Origin: a virus | Strand: one strand, 5' to 3' | DNA length: 49,468 nucleotides | Virus record (IMG/VR): IMGVR_UViG_3300045885_000151 | Location: 1 to 49,468 of that record | Shown here: positions 40,833 to 48,781 of the stretch, in pieces | Layout: each line of letters opens with the position of its first letter | How positions within the stretch are numbered: position 1 is the first letter of the stretch | Notes under the pieces: generated by a model | Seen by the model: the letters and a program-made list of their open reading frames with translations, nothing else | Databases searched by the model: none | Told to the model about the DNA's origin: nothing | Translations under genes and position numbers: made by a program

Positions 40833-43800
40833 TCTCGGATCGATGCTCGGCAGCGCCGTCGCCGGCGCGATGAAGAACGACCCCGAGACGATCAACCAGC
40901 AGATCCTCGCCGACCAGCGCCGGCGCCGCCAGGAAGAGCTGGAATTGCAGCGTGAGACTGCAAGAGCGGAATCGTTCAGCGCTCTGAACCGCCCCGACTT
41001 CATGCGCGCGGCACCGCAGGCCGGCTGGCGCGAGAGCGCCGGCGATCTGATCGGCGCCGTCATGGAGCCTATAACCGGCAAGCCGGCGAGCGAGACCAGC
41101 CGCGACACGCAGAACCTGTTGTTTGCCGGCGACTTCACGCCGTTCGTCGGCGAAGGTCTCGGCGTCGTCGACACGCTTGCCTCATTGTTCAGCGGCAACC
41201 TCCAGGAAGCCGGCATCAATGCGACGGCCGCGGCGATCCCGCTGGTGCCGGCCGCCGGCGTCAAGGCTGCGGTGAAGGGCGTCGACGAAGGCGACCCAGG
41301 TGTCCTGAAGAAGGCCGCCAACTGGCTACTCAAGAACGAGGAGCCGGTCACCGAGCCGTTCGCCTTCTCGGGCGGCGGCGTCGAGGTGGTGAACCCCGAC
41401 GACATCCCGCCGGAGGATTACATCCCCGAAGAGGAATCGGTCGCCTCGGTGTTCACGCCGCCAACTTACGAGCCGGTCAAGGGCGAAGGCTACCGGACCG
41501 TGCGCGGTGACGTCGAGAAGCTGAACACCTCCGTCGCCAAAGACCCGAACATGTATGTCGGTCCGCAAGGAGAGGGTGGCATCAAGGGGCGCTACGGGCG
41601 CTTCGGCGAGCACCTGGCGAGCGGCAAGCCAGTCGAGCAGCCTCTGATGTCGATCGGACCGACCGGCGAAGCGACGTTCGGCAATGGCCGGCATCGCTTC
41701 GCCTACCTGCGCGACCAGGGCGCGACCGAGATGCCGGTCAGCGTTCCCGAGGAGCTGTACGACGAGTTCGTGGCCAAGTTCGGCATCGCCGACGAGCTGG
41801 CGGCGGCGACGACGCCGGCGGATCCGGCAGCCAATCCGCTGCGGGTCACCAGGCAGCCGCAGCCGGCGCCGACCGGGCCGGAGGAAGAATCGCTTGATGT
41901 CGTTAGTGGCGGCGGCGTCGATGTGACGGCGCCGGTGTCAGCACCGGCGCCGGCTTCGACCAAGTTCAGCCGCACCTACGACGCGCAAGCGTTCCACGAC
42001 GCGATCGGCCGCGCCAAGCAGGGCAACTACTACGGGCCGGCGGTCGAGCAGAAGGATCTCGCGGACTACGAAGGCGACATGATCATGTACCTGTCCGAGG
42101 ACGGGAAAAGCGGCTTCGCGGTGAAGCCTGACGGCGACCTGGTCAGCGTGTTCTCCACTGAGAAAGGCCGCCTCCGCGAGATCATGGACAAGGGCAAGCT
42201 GATCGGCGCCTCCAAGCTGGACGCATTCGATCTTGAAGGCCAGCCGCTGCCGCAGATCTACAGCAAGTACGGCTTCCGCGAGCAGGGTCCGCGCATGAAG
42301 TGGGACGACCAGTACCGTCCGCACGATTGGCGCGACGAGCTGGGCAAGCCGGACATCGCCAACATGGTCTACGACCAGCCGCTGCCAGAGGAAGCCGGCG
42401 CGGCGCAACAGGTCGACGCTCTGTGGGGCGACAAGAGCAGGCCGGATGTCGTCTTCGAAGGGGTGGAGCCCAGCCAGTTCACGCCGTCGCAATGGTATCG
42501 CTTCGGCAAGCATTACAATTCGCCGGTGCCGCTCGGGCCGGAGAACGAGACCGCCTGGTACGCTTCGCTCAAGCCGATCCCCGACATCAACGGCAACCCG
42601 CTCTTGCGCGAGGACGGTCAGCCGGTGCTGATCCCTGGCGGCCTCATGTCGACCGAGCCGTTCACCTATTGGGACGACCTCTTCATCAAGGCGCAGGGCA
42701 TCAACCCCAACAAGCTCGACGTCGCCACGCGCAGCGCCATCCACGATCGCATGGTCGCCGGCAAGGCGCCGCCTCCCGGCGGCTTCACCGACGCGCAGAT
42801 CTTCAACCAGCTCCTGTTCGGTCTCAGCTCGCCGTCGAACCCGCTGACCAAGAACATGTTCGCAGCGGTCCAGGCCGGCGCCAAAGGGCCGGAGGATCTG
42901 GCGCGCATCGCCAAGGCCGGCGGCACCGACTTCCAGCTTTCCTCGAACGTCATGGGCACGAAGTCGGCACCCGTCGACAAAGGGATGCCGGGCTCGCCCT
43001 ACACGCCGGAGGACCGGCGCGCAGGATCCGCGGCGATCACCGAGGCGACCGGCACCGCAAAGGCAGAGAAGGGCGGCCTCGGCACCGGCGGCAGCCTGGA
43101 CTACACGTTCGCCTCCGACCTGGCGCAGATGATGAAGGAGAAGCCGGAATACTTCCGCTTCAAAGGCGCCGGCGAGGGCGGCTCTACGCCGGCCGAAAAC
43201 TGGGCCAACTTCATCGACCGCCTGATCACCCAGGTGCCCGGCCTCAAGGCCAAGACAGGATCCTTCGGCGGCGTCTGGCAGGATCCGGTGAACGCCGCCA
43301 CCTCTGCCGTCGACCGCCACATCATGAACGTCACCGGCGACAAGATGTTCAAGACGCCGAAGGACGCCGAGCGGTGGAAGAAGTTGATGGTGAAGACGTG
43401 GAACGCCGACGCGAAGGCGTGGAACAAGGCGAACAAGAAAGGCGCCCGGCGGCCGACCGATCTGACCACCATCGAGCAGGTGCAGGCGACGCGCGGCGGC
43501 GCCGACTTCCTCACCGAGGAGCGCTTCAAGCTGGTCAACAATCCGAAGGAGACCAAGATCCGCACGAGCGACTCGCCTGGCGGATTGGAAGGCGAGAACA
43601 TCAATCCCGACGTGCCCACCCATCTGCGCCCCGACGTGCTCGACTATGCGGTCGAGCCGGACAAGGCGATCCAGATGAGCGAGGACTACAAGCGGGTCAT
43701 GAACACCGTCGCCGGCACCGGCGGGCGCTCCGGCCGCGGCCTGTTCTCCGACCAGTGGTTCATCTGGGATCCGGCGCGGTCGCGCCTGGAGCCGCACGAG

Positions 43801-44133
43801 ATCCGCAACCCCGGCCTGGAATCACTGGCGCCGATGTCGGAGCGTCAGAGGGCGGAAGCCTTCGCCGCGCACAAGGAAGCCGGCTACCTCGCCGGCGGCA
43901 AGCCGCAGCCGGTCGGGCAAATGAAGTTTGCCGAGGGCGACACCGGCGCCAGGGTAGGGCCGACCAACGAGCTGGCCACGCAGCGCCTGCGCGAGCTGCT
44001 CGGCGACCTCAACCCGTCCCGCCTGGCGCTGTTCCAGTACCTCGCCGCTTCGATGGGTGGCGCGGCCGCGGCCTATCAGTGGCTGTCCGACCAGAAGAGC
44101 CAGACCGAGCGCGCAGTTGAAGGGAGGACGTGA
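40819..44133 (+). CDS. Giant polyvalent internal virion protein with ParB-like motif, 1104 aa
   Basis: The largest protein of the genome. Residues about 1-150 are helical with a Gly/Ala hydrophobic stretch (about 125-150). Residues about 225-315 hold VEKLNTSVAKDPNMYVGPQG and FGNGRHRFAYLRDQGATEMP (GRHR at 290-293), which matches the ParB/sulfiredoxin-fold signature found as one module in phage polyvalent proteins. A Pro-rich linker follows (about 330-370), then several unassigned globular parts, including KTGSFGGVWQDPVNAATSAV and WKKLMVKTWNADAKAWNKAN. A final Gly/Ala segment lies near the C-terminus. It is probably injected with the DNA and could act on host DNA or defence. It overlaps the previous gene by 14 bases. 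Confidence 0.68.
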   Translation: MAEYDLGSMLGSAVAGAMKNDPETINQQILADQRRRRQEELELQRETARAESFSALNRPDFMRAAPQAGWRESAGDLIGAVMEPITGKPASETSRDTQNLLFAGDFTPFVGEGLGVVDTLASLFSGNLQEAGINATAAAIPLVPAAGVKAAVKGVDEGDPGVLKKAANWLLKNEEPVTEPFAFSGGGVEVVNPDDIPPEDYIPEEESVASVFTPPTYEPVKGEGYRTVRGDVEKLNTSVAKDPNMYVGPQGEGGIKGRYGRFGEHLASGKPVEQPLMSIGPTGEATFGNGRHRFAYLRDQGATEMPVSVPEELYDEFVAKFGIADELAAATTPADPAANPLRVTRQPQPAPTGPEEESLDVVSGGGVDVTAPVSAPAPASTKFSRTYDAQAFHDAIGRAKQGNYYGPAVEQKDLADYEGDMIMYLSEDGKSGFAVKPDGDLVSVFSTEKGRLREIMDKGKLIGASKLDAFDLEGQPLPQIYSKYGFREQGPRMKWDDQYRPHDWRDELGKPDIANMVYDQPLPEEAGAAQQVDALWGDKSRPDVVFEGVEPSQFTPSQWYRFGKHYNSPVPLGPENETAWYASLKPIPDINGNPLLREDGQPVLIPGGLMSTEPFTYWDDLFIKAQGINPNKLDVATRSAIHDRMVAGKAPPPGGFTDAQIFNQLLFGLSSPSNPLTKNMFAAVQAGAKGPEDLARIAKAGGTDFQLSSNVMGTKSAPVDKGMPGSPYTPEDRRAGSAAITEATGTAKAEKGGLGTGGSLDYTFASDLAQMMKEKPEYFRFKGAGEGGSTPAENWANFIDRLITQVPGLKAKTGSFGGVWQDPVNAATSAVDRHIMNVTGDKMFKTPKDAERWKKLMVKTWNADAKAWNKANKKGARRPTDLTTIEQVQATRGGADFLTEERFKLVNNPKETKIRTSDSPGGLEGENINPDVPTHLRPDVLDYAVEPDKAIQMSEDYKRVMNTVAGTGGRSGRGLFSDQWFIWDPARSRLEPHEIRNPGLESLAPMSERQRAEAFAAHKEAGYLAGGKPQPVGQMKFAEGDTGARVGPTNELATQRLRELLGDLNPSRLALFQYLAASMGGAAAAYQWLSDQKSQTERAVEGRT

Positions 44134-44999
44134 TGCCGGGCTTCGACATCCGCCAGGGGATCATCGACACCGCCAACTTCCTCCAGATGCCGCCGCACGA
44201 CCTGGCGACGATCATCTCGTTCGAGAGCGGCTTCAATCCGGATGTCTGGGGCGGCGCCGGCGGCAATCACTACGGTCTGATCCAGTTCGGGCCGGCCGAG
44301 CGGGCAGCCTACGGCGTCCGCGTCGGCGATCCGTCCAGCCAGCTCGGGCCGAACGGAGCGATCGCCAAGTACTTCCTCGACCGTGGCTGGAAGCCCGGCA
44401 TGGGCCTCATGAATGCCTACTCGATCGTCAATGCCGGCGGACCCTACCTGTTCAATGCCTCAGACACGGCCCAGGGAGGCACGCCAGGCGACGTTCGCGC
44501 AAAGGTGACCACTCAGTTCGCCCCGCACGCCGAACGCGCCACAGCGCTCCTGGGGGGCTCCTACACGCCATCCTACACGGGAGGGGGAGTGCAGCAGGTG
44601 GCGGCGGCCGCGCCCTACACCGATTCGACCATGCCGATGGGCAGCGGCTTCGCCACGCCCACCAAGCCGGTCGATCTGAGCGACGACGATTTCAATTCCT
44701 CGCTGGCCGACGCCCTCGCGACGAGCGTCGACCGGCGGGACACTTCGGGGCCAGGCAAGCTGAAGCGCGGTCGTGAGGCGGACCTCCCAACCTTCGACTA
44801 CGCTTCGGCCACTCCCGAAGAGGCGCCGGCAGCGGGGCAGGAACCCACCCTGCCGGCGCCAGGTCCGATCCCGAACAAGACGCTCGCCGACTTGTTCCAG
44901 GTCGCGACCATCGGCGGCGCCGACAAGAAGAGCGCGCTGCCGACCGTCGACTATGGTTACGGCCAGGCGCTGCCGCAGCGCCGGCGTCGGGAAGCCTGA
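44133..44999 (+). CDS. Lytic transglycosylase-like protein, 288 aa
   Basis: Residues 1-60 carry a lysozyme-like transglycosylase core: IISFESGFNPDVWGGAG with the likely catalytic Glu31, then NHYGLIQFG (45-53). Residues 60-150 complete the domain (LDRGWKPGMGLMNAYSIVNA). The rest is Pro/Asp-rich and ends in basic RRRREA. It cuts peptidoglycan, either as a virion enzyme opening the wall during entry (it closes the internal virion protein group) or as the lysis enzyme, since no other endolysin is visible. Start by TGATG overlap and a strong GAAGGGAGGACG. Confidence 0.8.
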   Translation: MPGFDIRQGIIDTANFLQMPPHDLATIISFESGFNPDVWGGAGGNHYGLIQFGPAERAAYGVRVGDPSSQLGPNGAIAKYFLDRGWKPGMGLMNAYSIVNAGGPYLFNASDTAQGGTPGDVRAKVTTQFAPHAERATALLGGSYTPSYTGGGVQQVAAAAPYTDSTMPMGSGFATPTKPVDLSDDDFNSSLADALATSVDRRDTSGPGKLKRGREADLPTFDYASATPEEAPAAGQEPTLPAPGPIPNKTLADLFQVATIGGADKKSALPTVDYGYGQALPQRRRREA

Positions 45000-45000
45000 A

Positions 45001-45058
45001 GAAATTTTTTCAGAATTTAAGTCGCGGCGGGGGCAGTTGGCGTTGACTCCCCCGCCGC
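45001..45058. terminator. Convergent terminator where the two arms meet
   Basis: A near-perfect A/T-tailed dyad (CTGAAGAAATTTTTTCAG, 44996-45013) follows the rightward stop. A strong 10-bp stem GCGGCGGGGG (45024-45033)/CCCCCGCCGC (45049-45058) follows it. Rightward transcripts meet the T-run first. Leftward transcripts meet the G+C stem within the last codons of the 45017-45220 gene, and then a run of A/T. It works for both directions. Confidence 0.75.
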
Positions 45059-45220
45059 TTTCCGCCTGGCGAGGATCTCCGCGATCTTGTAGCGAGCCCG
45101 GCTGTCGAACTGCGGCTGCGGCTCGGGATACTCGGTGATCATGAACCACTCGCCATAGGGCGGCAGCTCATCGGTGTGGCCGGTCACCTTGACGAAGTCG
45201 TGCTTCTCCCAGGTCTCCAT
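45017..45220 (-). CDS. Hypothetical protein, 67 aa, last gene of the leftward arm
   Basis: Starts METWEKHDFVKVTGHTDELP, followed by GEWFMITEYPEPQPQFDS and a basic helix (YKIAEILARRKAA). No family recognised. ATG at 45220 overlaps the upstream stop as TGATG. Its 3' end runs into the convergent terminator hairpin, so its last codons double as terminator sequence. Confidence 0.6.
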   Translation of the reverse strand: METWEKHDFVKVTGHTDELPPYGEWFMITEYPEPQPQFDSRARYKIAEILARRKAAGESTPTAPAAT

Positions 45221-45441
45221 CAAGCGCTCCCTGCCGGCGGCGTCGCGGCCAGGTCGCCGATCGGCGGCGGCGCATCGACGTGCTCCGAGATGTTGTGATC
45301 CAGCTCGAACGCGAGGCGGTCGACGAGCACCTCGACGAAACAGCGCGGGCAGATCTCGCGGCGGTAGACCACGCCGCGGAGCGCCATCATCGCTTCGTCG
45401 AGAGCTTCTTCGAATTCTTTCACAGCCTTGTCGGTTCGCAT
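45220..45441 (-). CDS. Hypothetical protein with a CPRC motif, 73 aa
   Basis: Starts MRTDKAVKEFEEALDEAMMA. It is helical, with ICPRCFVEVLVDRLAFELD at residues 30-48; the C-x-x-C pair could be half of a zinc site or a redox pair. The C-terminus is Pro/Ala-rich. It follows a hairpin-rich gap and is coupled to the next gene by TGATG. Function unknown. Confidence 0.6.
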   Translation of the reverse strand: MRTDKAVKEFEEALDEAMMALRGVVYRREICPRCFVEVLVDRLAFELDHNISEHVDAPPPIGDLAATPPAGSA

Positions 45442-45499
45442 TGGGCGCTCCAGCCACGAGCAGCCCGACCCGCCTTACCTTGTCAGCCTACCATATGCT

Positions 45500-45531
45500 C
45501 CGGCCCAGGGAAGTGGCGTTCCCTGGGCCGG
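45500..45531 (-). terminator. 13-bp perfect hairpin, likely terminator
   Basis: CCGGCCCAGGGAA (45500-45512) pairs with TTCCCTGGGCCGG (45519-45531) around GTGGCG. It lies in the 115-base gap between two leftward genes. No U-tract follows, so termination may be partial or Rho-assisted. Confidence 0.55.
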
Positions 45532-45556
45532 TTGCACTTGCCGGATCGAGAGGGGA

Positions 45557-45790
45557 TCACAACCCGGCGAGTTTCAGTCTCCGAAGAGCGCGCCGGACAG
45601 CGGCGCAGGTGTTGGCGGCGATCGGACCATGGGCCGGCGCCTCGTTGCGGGTGCCATATGACCACAACGTCGCGAGCCTGCCACCAACCCAGAGCTGCCA
45701 GTGCCGGCGGCCTGGTCGGAGTTCCCAGTCGTGGCCTTCCAGCTCGTCGAGCAGGACTTTCGGCAGGCGCGGTCGGCGGACCTTGCTCAT
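45557..45790 (-). CDS. Small basic protein, HicA-like impression, 77 aa
   Basis: Starts MSKVRRPRLPKVLLDELEGH. The core WELRPGRRHWQLWVGGRLAT and NTCAAVRRALRRL resembles the small HicA-like (dsRNA-binding-fold) phage proteins. I see no partner antitoxin beside it, and the resemblance is only to the strand-helix pattern, so a toxin role is not claimed. The upstream gene overlaps its start by four bases. Confidence 0.6.
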   Translation of the reverse strand: MSKVRRPRLPKVLLDELEGHDWELRPGRRHWQLWVGGRLATLWSYGTRNEAPAHGPIAANTCAAVRRALRRLKLAGL

Positions 45791-45990
45791 CGTGACCTCC
45801 TCAGCATGACGCCGCCGCCGGTGCCGGCGGATCCGATAATTCGGTGACCCTCATTTCGCAGACAGCGAAGATCCCGGTAGACGGTGCGCACCGAGACATC
45901 GAGCCGGCAAGCAATCGCGAAGACCAGGAGGGCGTTGCCCTCCTGGAGCAGGGCGAGGAGCGCCGGCAGGCGATCGGCGCGCAGCTTCAT
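45787..45990 (-). CDS. Small winged-HTH protein, 67 aa
   Basis: Residues 8-45 fit an HTH_11/DeoR-type winged helix: LPALLALLQEGNALLVFAIA, then LDVSVRTVYRDLRCLRNEGH with the recognition helix VRTVYRDLRCL. It ends with a Gly-rich wing and RRSR. Probably a transcription regulator of the accessory genes. Four-base overlaps link it to both neighbours, one of which is a second HTH protein. Confidence 0.75.
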   Translation of the reverse strand: MKLRADRLPALLALLQEGNALLVFAIACRLDVSVRTVYRDLRCLRNEGHRIIGSAGTGGGVMLRRSR

Positions 45991-46244
45991 GTCGCGTTCC
46001 TTTGCGCGACGATCGACCAGCCGAGCGCCGAGAGCAGCCTGATGCAGGTCTCGATGCGCGGGAAGCGGGTGGCGCCGGAGGCGATGTTGGACACCGTGCT
46101 CGATGCCAGCACAGCCTTCGCGGCGACTGCCTTGTAGGTCTCCTTGCTGGTCAGCAGCTCGTTCTGGATCAGCTTGATGGTCGACGGCGAGTCGATCAGC
46201 GTCACCAGTGGCCGGCGCCGCTCGATCTTGACAACGTTGGTCAT
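45987..46244 (-). CDS. XRE-like HTH protein, 85 aa
   Basis: After a basic N-terminus (KIERRRPL), residues about 34-75 form an XRE-type fold: KETYKAVAAKAVLASSTVSN, IASGATRFPRIETCIRLLSA. The recognition helix is likely ASSTVSNIAS. No other domain. It is directly followed by a winged-HTH gene, so two DNA-binding proteins are made together. Its operator is unknown. Confidence 0.78.
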   Translation of the reverse strand: MTNVVKIERRRPLVTLIDSPSTIKLIQNELLTSKETYKAVAAKAVLASSTVSNIASGATRFPRIETCIRLLSALGWSIVAQRNAT

Positions 46245-46633
46245 GAGGTCACTCCTGAATATTCACAAAACGCCATGACGCCGATCCTGAAATATTGGCG
46301 CGGCTCCCTGCCCTTGTCGTCGCCGGGGATAGCACCTGCCGGCTGCTGCGCGATGGCGGCGTTCAGCCGGCTCTGGATGTCCATCCATGCATTGACTTCG
46401 CCCTCATCGAAGGGGTTGCCTTGCCCGCCGACAGCCCAACGAAGACCTTTAAGCTCGTCGACGCCGTGGACCGCCGCAAAAGCAGCGGCGTAATCCAGGC
46501 CGGCGTAGACGTACGGCGTGGCCGGATGGTTTTCGTCTCCCTCACTCAGGAAGTTCACCATGTGGACGTCGAGTTCATAGTCGCGTTCAGCACGCAGCTT
46601 TCGGAAGACGTCGATGTAACGATGCTCGATCAT
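46241..46633 (-). CDS. Hypothetical protein, 130 aa
   Basis: Starts MIEHRYIDVFRKLRAERDYE. A globular alpha/beta protein with VYAGLDYAAAFAAVHGVDEL and GQGNPFDEGEVNAWMDIQS as notable segments, ending RQYFRIGVMAFCEYSGVTS. No family recognised. Overlaps of four bases with both neighbours. Confidence 0.62.
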   Translation of the reverse strand: MIEHRYIDVFRKLRAERDYELDVHMVNFLSEGDENHPATPYVYAGLDYAAAFAAVHGVDELKGLRWAVGGQGNPFDEGEVNAWMDIQSRLNAAIAQQPAGAIPGDDKGREPRQYFRIGVMAFCEYSGVTS

Positions 46634-46995
46634 CGCCGACCATCCACCGGCGACGGTGCGCCTGCCTGGAGCTTACCCAGCTCGTCCTCTCTCAGCGCCT
46701 TGTCGACGGTCGCCTGGGTTTCGGTGAGCGCTTCGTCGACGCGCCGGCGGATCTCATCCTCCGCGTGCTCGGCAGCGGTCCTGGCGGCCGCCACGGTCTC
46801 TGCCTGGAGCATCGATTGAGCGAGCGTCATCGGCGGCGGCGTCATATCAGCCGCCGTGACGTGTGACGGCTTCATCTTGACGCCGATGCGGTGCAGGGCG
46901 GCAGCGATTTCCTCCTGCGCGATAGCCTGGCGCATCTGCGCCTCGGTGAAGCGTTGCAGCTCGCGCAGCAACACGGTCTTCATCTGGTCATCCAT
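46630..46995 (-). CDS. Hypothetical helical protein, 121 aa
   Basis: Starts MDDQMKTVLLRELQRFTEAQ. Almost all helix, with a Pro/Met/Thr kink near residues 45-58 and a long charged coiled-coil-like stretch after it (AAARTAAEHAEDEIRRRVDE onward). It could be an oligomeric structural or adaptor protein. It overlaps both neighbours. Function unknown. Confidence 0.62.
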   Translation of the reverse strand: MDDQMKTVLLRELQRFTEAQMRQAIAQEEIAAALHRIGVKMKPSHVTAADMTPPPMTLAQSMLQAETVAAARTAAEHAEDEIRRRVDEALTETQATVDKALREDELGKLQAGAPSPVDGRR

Positions 46996-47167
46996 GTTTT
47001 CTTTCCACTTCCCTGATGGTCACCTCCAGCAGCAGGCGATCGAGGTATTCACGGCGCCAGTTGCCGTGCCGGAGGATCTTGTTGATGCAGTTGTGCAGGT
47101 GACGGTCGTCCATCTGGCGCACCGGGATCTTCCTACCGTCACGGCAGACCCAGATCGTGTCTTGCAT
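46988..47167 (-). CDS. Hypothetical protein, 59 aa
   Basis: Starts MQDTIWVCRDGRKIPVRQMD and continues RHLHNCINKILRHGNWRREY. The pattern 'IWVCRDGRKIPVRQMDDRHL' reads as a conserved phage motif that I have seen in other small phage genes, of unknown role. TAATG overlap with the gene before it and an 8-base overlap with the gene after it support the start. Confidence 0.62.
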   Translation of the reverse strand: MQDTIWVCRDGRKIPVRQMDDRHLHNCINKILRHGNWRREYLDRLLLEVTIREVERKHG

Positions 47168-47373
47168 TAGAGGTCGGCCTCCCAGGCTGCGATGAGGGCG
47201 ACACGCTTGGCTTCCTTCGCCTGGCGGATCATCTCCTCCAGGAAGCGGGCGGTAGGCGTCAGGCCGCCCTGTTTCTGGCGGCCGTAGATCAGCGCGATCG
47301 CCTCGGTGCGCACCGTCTGATCGTGGCCGCCACGAAGCCCTTCCAGCTTCGCGATCAGTTCGTCTATGGTCAT
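47167..47373 (-). CDS. Hypothetical protein, 68 aa
   Basis: Starts MTIDELIAKLEGLRGGHDQT. Helical, with a Gly break near residue 15 and EEMIRQAKEAKRVALIAAWE at the end. No motif. Coupled to both neighbours (ATGA upstream, TAATG downstream). Confidence 0.6.
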   Translation of the reverse strand: MTIDELIAKLEGLRGGHDQTVRTEAIALIYGRQKQGGLTPTARFLEEMIRQAKEAKRVALIAAWEADL

Positions 47374-47933
47374 GGCGTTGTCCTATGTTTGTGTCCGTCG
47401 CCCCAGGCTTCCCAGCCTGGGGTCTTTTCATTGGCGAACAGCTCGACGCGACGGACGTCGCCGAACAGCTTCATCAGTCCCGCTCGCGCCTCATCGGGCT
47501 TGCGGGAATGCTCACGCACCGGCGCTACGATGAGACGGCGAACGGAATGGTCGCGGATGGGGAGCCCCTTGCCGTACCAGAACAGGAAGCACTGCTCGGT
47601 GTTGGCGCGGGTGGTCTTGCCGGTGCCGAAGTGCCAGCGCTGTCCGGTCTTGGTCAGCTTCGCCCAGGTGAAGCACACGGTCGAGTAGCGCAGCCCCCAC
47701 CAGCGGGCGAGTTCGAGCATCTGCGGTATGTGCGTGTCGATCACCCAGGACACGACCGCGGAGTTGCGCTCCATCAGGTCGGGCAAGGGGAAGGTCTGGA
47801 GAGAGGTGAAGTCGAGCCGCGCATAGGGTGGTGGCTTGCCGTCGCCGGCCGGCGAGCGTGTCTTCCAGCGCCAGGGCGGATCCATATAGGCCAGGTCGAA
47901 CGGACCTTCCGGCAGATTTTTCCACAGCGACAA
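47370..47933 (-). CDS. MT-A70 family adenine DNA methyltransferase
   Basis: A 187-residue protein with the catalytic DPPW (18-21) after FDLAYM. Also WVIDTHIPQMLELARWWGLR, GTGKTTRANTEQCFLFWYGK, REHSRKPDE and ELFANEKTPGWEAWGD, the order of small phage MT-A70 N6-adenine methyltransferases. It transfers a methyl group from S-adenosylmethionine to adenine in DNA, which may protect phage DNA from restriction. No ATG is suitably placed. TTG at 47933 has CGGAGGTCTAGCG directly upstream, so I take TTG as the start. No restriction enzyme is seen next to it. Confidence 0.85.
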   Translation of the reverse strand: MSLWKNLPEGPFDLAYMDPPWRWKTRSPAGDGKPPPYARLDFTSLQTFPLPDLMERNSAVVSWVIDTHIPQMLELARWWGLRYSTVCFTWAKLTKTGQRWHFGTGKTTRANTEQCFLFWYGKGLPIRDHSVRRLIVAPVREHSRKPDEARAGLMKLFGDVRRVELFANEKTPGWEAWGDGHKHRTTP

Positions 47934-47964
47934 CGCTAGACCTCCGCATAAAATTTCACAAAAT

Positions 47965-48345
47965 TTAAGTCCGGCCCCGCTGGAGTTCCTTATCGAGCAG
48001 GATGCCGTCGACGGTGATCGACCAGACGATCGAGGAGGAGCCGCTCGGCGCCGGCCGGCGCAAGCCGGTGTCGCGGACATAGCCATGGTCGCGCAGCTCG
48101 CCGCGCCGGACGCCGACGCTGGTCTGCTGGCGGCCCATGTAGGCAGCCAGCTCGAAATCGGTCATGCCGGAGGGCTTCATGGCGTGCATGTGGAGGACCG
48201 CGATGCGGTCCTCGTTCAGGCGCCATTTCTTGGCGCCGTGGCTGGTCTCGGGATCAGTGTTGCGCGCACTCGGTCCGGTCAGGAACAGGCTGCGCTTGCG
48301 GGCGCCGAAAGGATCGTCGCCAGGGGGAGGGATCCGGCGGGTCAT
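47965..48345 (-). CDS. Winged-helix-like protein, 126 aa
   Basis: After a polar head (about 1-38), residues about 45-110 look like a winged helix: DRIAVLHMHAMKPSGMTDFE, LAAYMGRQQTSVGVRRGELR, DHGYVRDTG and a strand pair SSSIVWSITVDG. QQTSVGVRRGELRDHGYV is the recognition-helix region. Similar small phage proteins are of unknown role; DNA binding is likely. It lies upstream of the methyltransferase and could control it. Overlap of four bases with the next upstream gene. Confidence 0.7.
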   Translation of the reverse strand: MTRRIPPPGDDPFGARKRSLFLTGPSARNTDPETSHGAKKWRLNEDRIAVLHMHAMKPSGMTDFELAAYMGRQQTSVGVRRGELRDHGYVRDTGLRRPAPSGSSSIVWSITVDGILLDKELQRGRT

Positions 48346-48497
48346 TCGAGCACGATCCCCTTGCGATTATCGTTGGCGACCTCGCGCCGGATCCTGGCCA
48401 GGCGCAGCAGCGTCTGGCGCTTGCGCAGCGCGCGAAAGGCCGCGCGGATCTGCGCGGCCTCGTCCTTGATGGGGAGCTTGGTGACGTTGTCGCTCAT
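48342..48497 (-). CDS. Hypothetical small basic protein, 51 aa
   Basis: Starts MSDNVTKLPIKDEAAQIRAA. It is a single basic helix (FRALRKRQTLLRLARIRREV) with a short end. Start by ATGA overlap. It could bind nucleic acid; no family recognised. Confidence 0.55.
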   Translation of the reverse strand: MSDNVTKLPIKDEAAQIRAAFRALRKRQTLLRLARIRREVANDNRKGIVLE

Positions 48498-48781
48498 GGC
48501 GCGTCGTCCTTCAGTTGCATCGCCGCCTTGCGGATCTTCCGCGACAGGATGGCGAGGATGGCGTCGATGAACTTCTCGTCGCCGGCCGAATAGTAGGCGA
48601 GCAGGGCGCCGCCCAAGGCGCCGAGCGCCTCCATGGTGATCGGGAACGAATCCTGGTGCTTGAGACCGTCGACGGGCCTGGTGAAGGCTTCGACGGCGTC
48701 CTGCACGATGAGGAGCGTGATCGCGGCCGGGTCGTGCTTCTTGAGCTTCTTGGTCGGGCCGGCCCAGGGAGATTTGTTCAT
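48494..48781 (-). CDS. Hypothetical protein, 95 aa
   Basis: Starts MNKSPWAGPTKKLKKHDPAA. Helices with a weakly hydrophobic Gly/Ala centre (ALGALGGALLAYYSAGDEKF) and a basic end (SRKIRKAAMQLKD). I do not see a clear membrane segment. Overlaps both neighbours by four bases. Confidence 0.6.
   Translation of the reverse strand: MNKSPWAGPTKKLKKHDPAAITLLIVQDAVEAFTRPVDGLKHQDSFPITMEALGALGGALLAYYSAGDEKFIDAILAILSRKIRKAAMQLKDDAP

Noticed and set aside
45557-45790. HicA toxin of a toxin-antitoxin pair
   Set aside because: Only a weak resemblance; no HicB-like partner is next to it.
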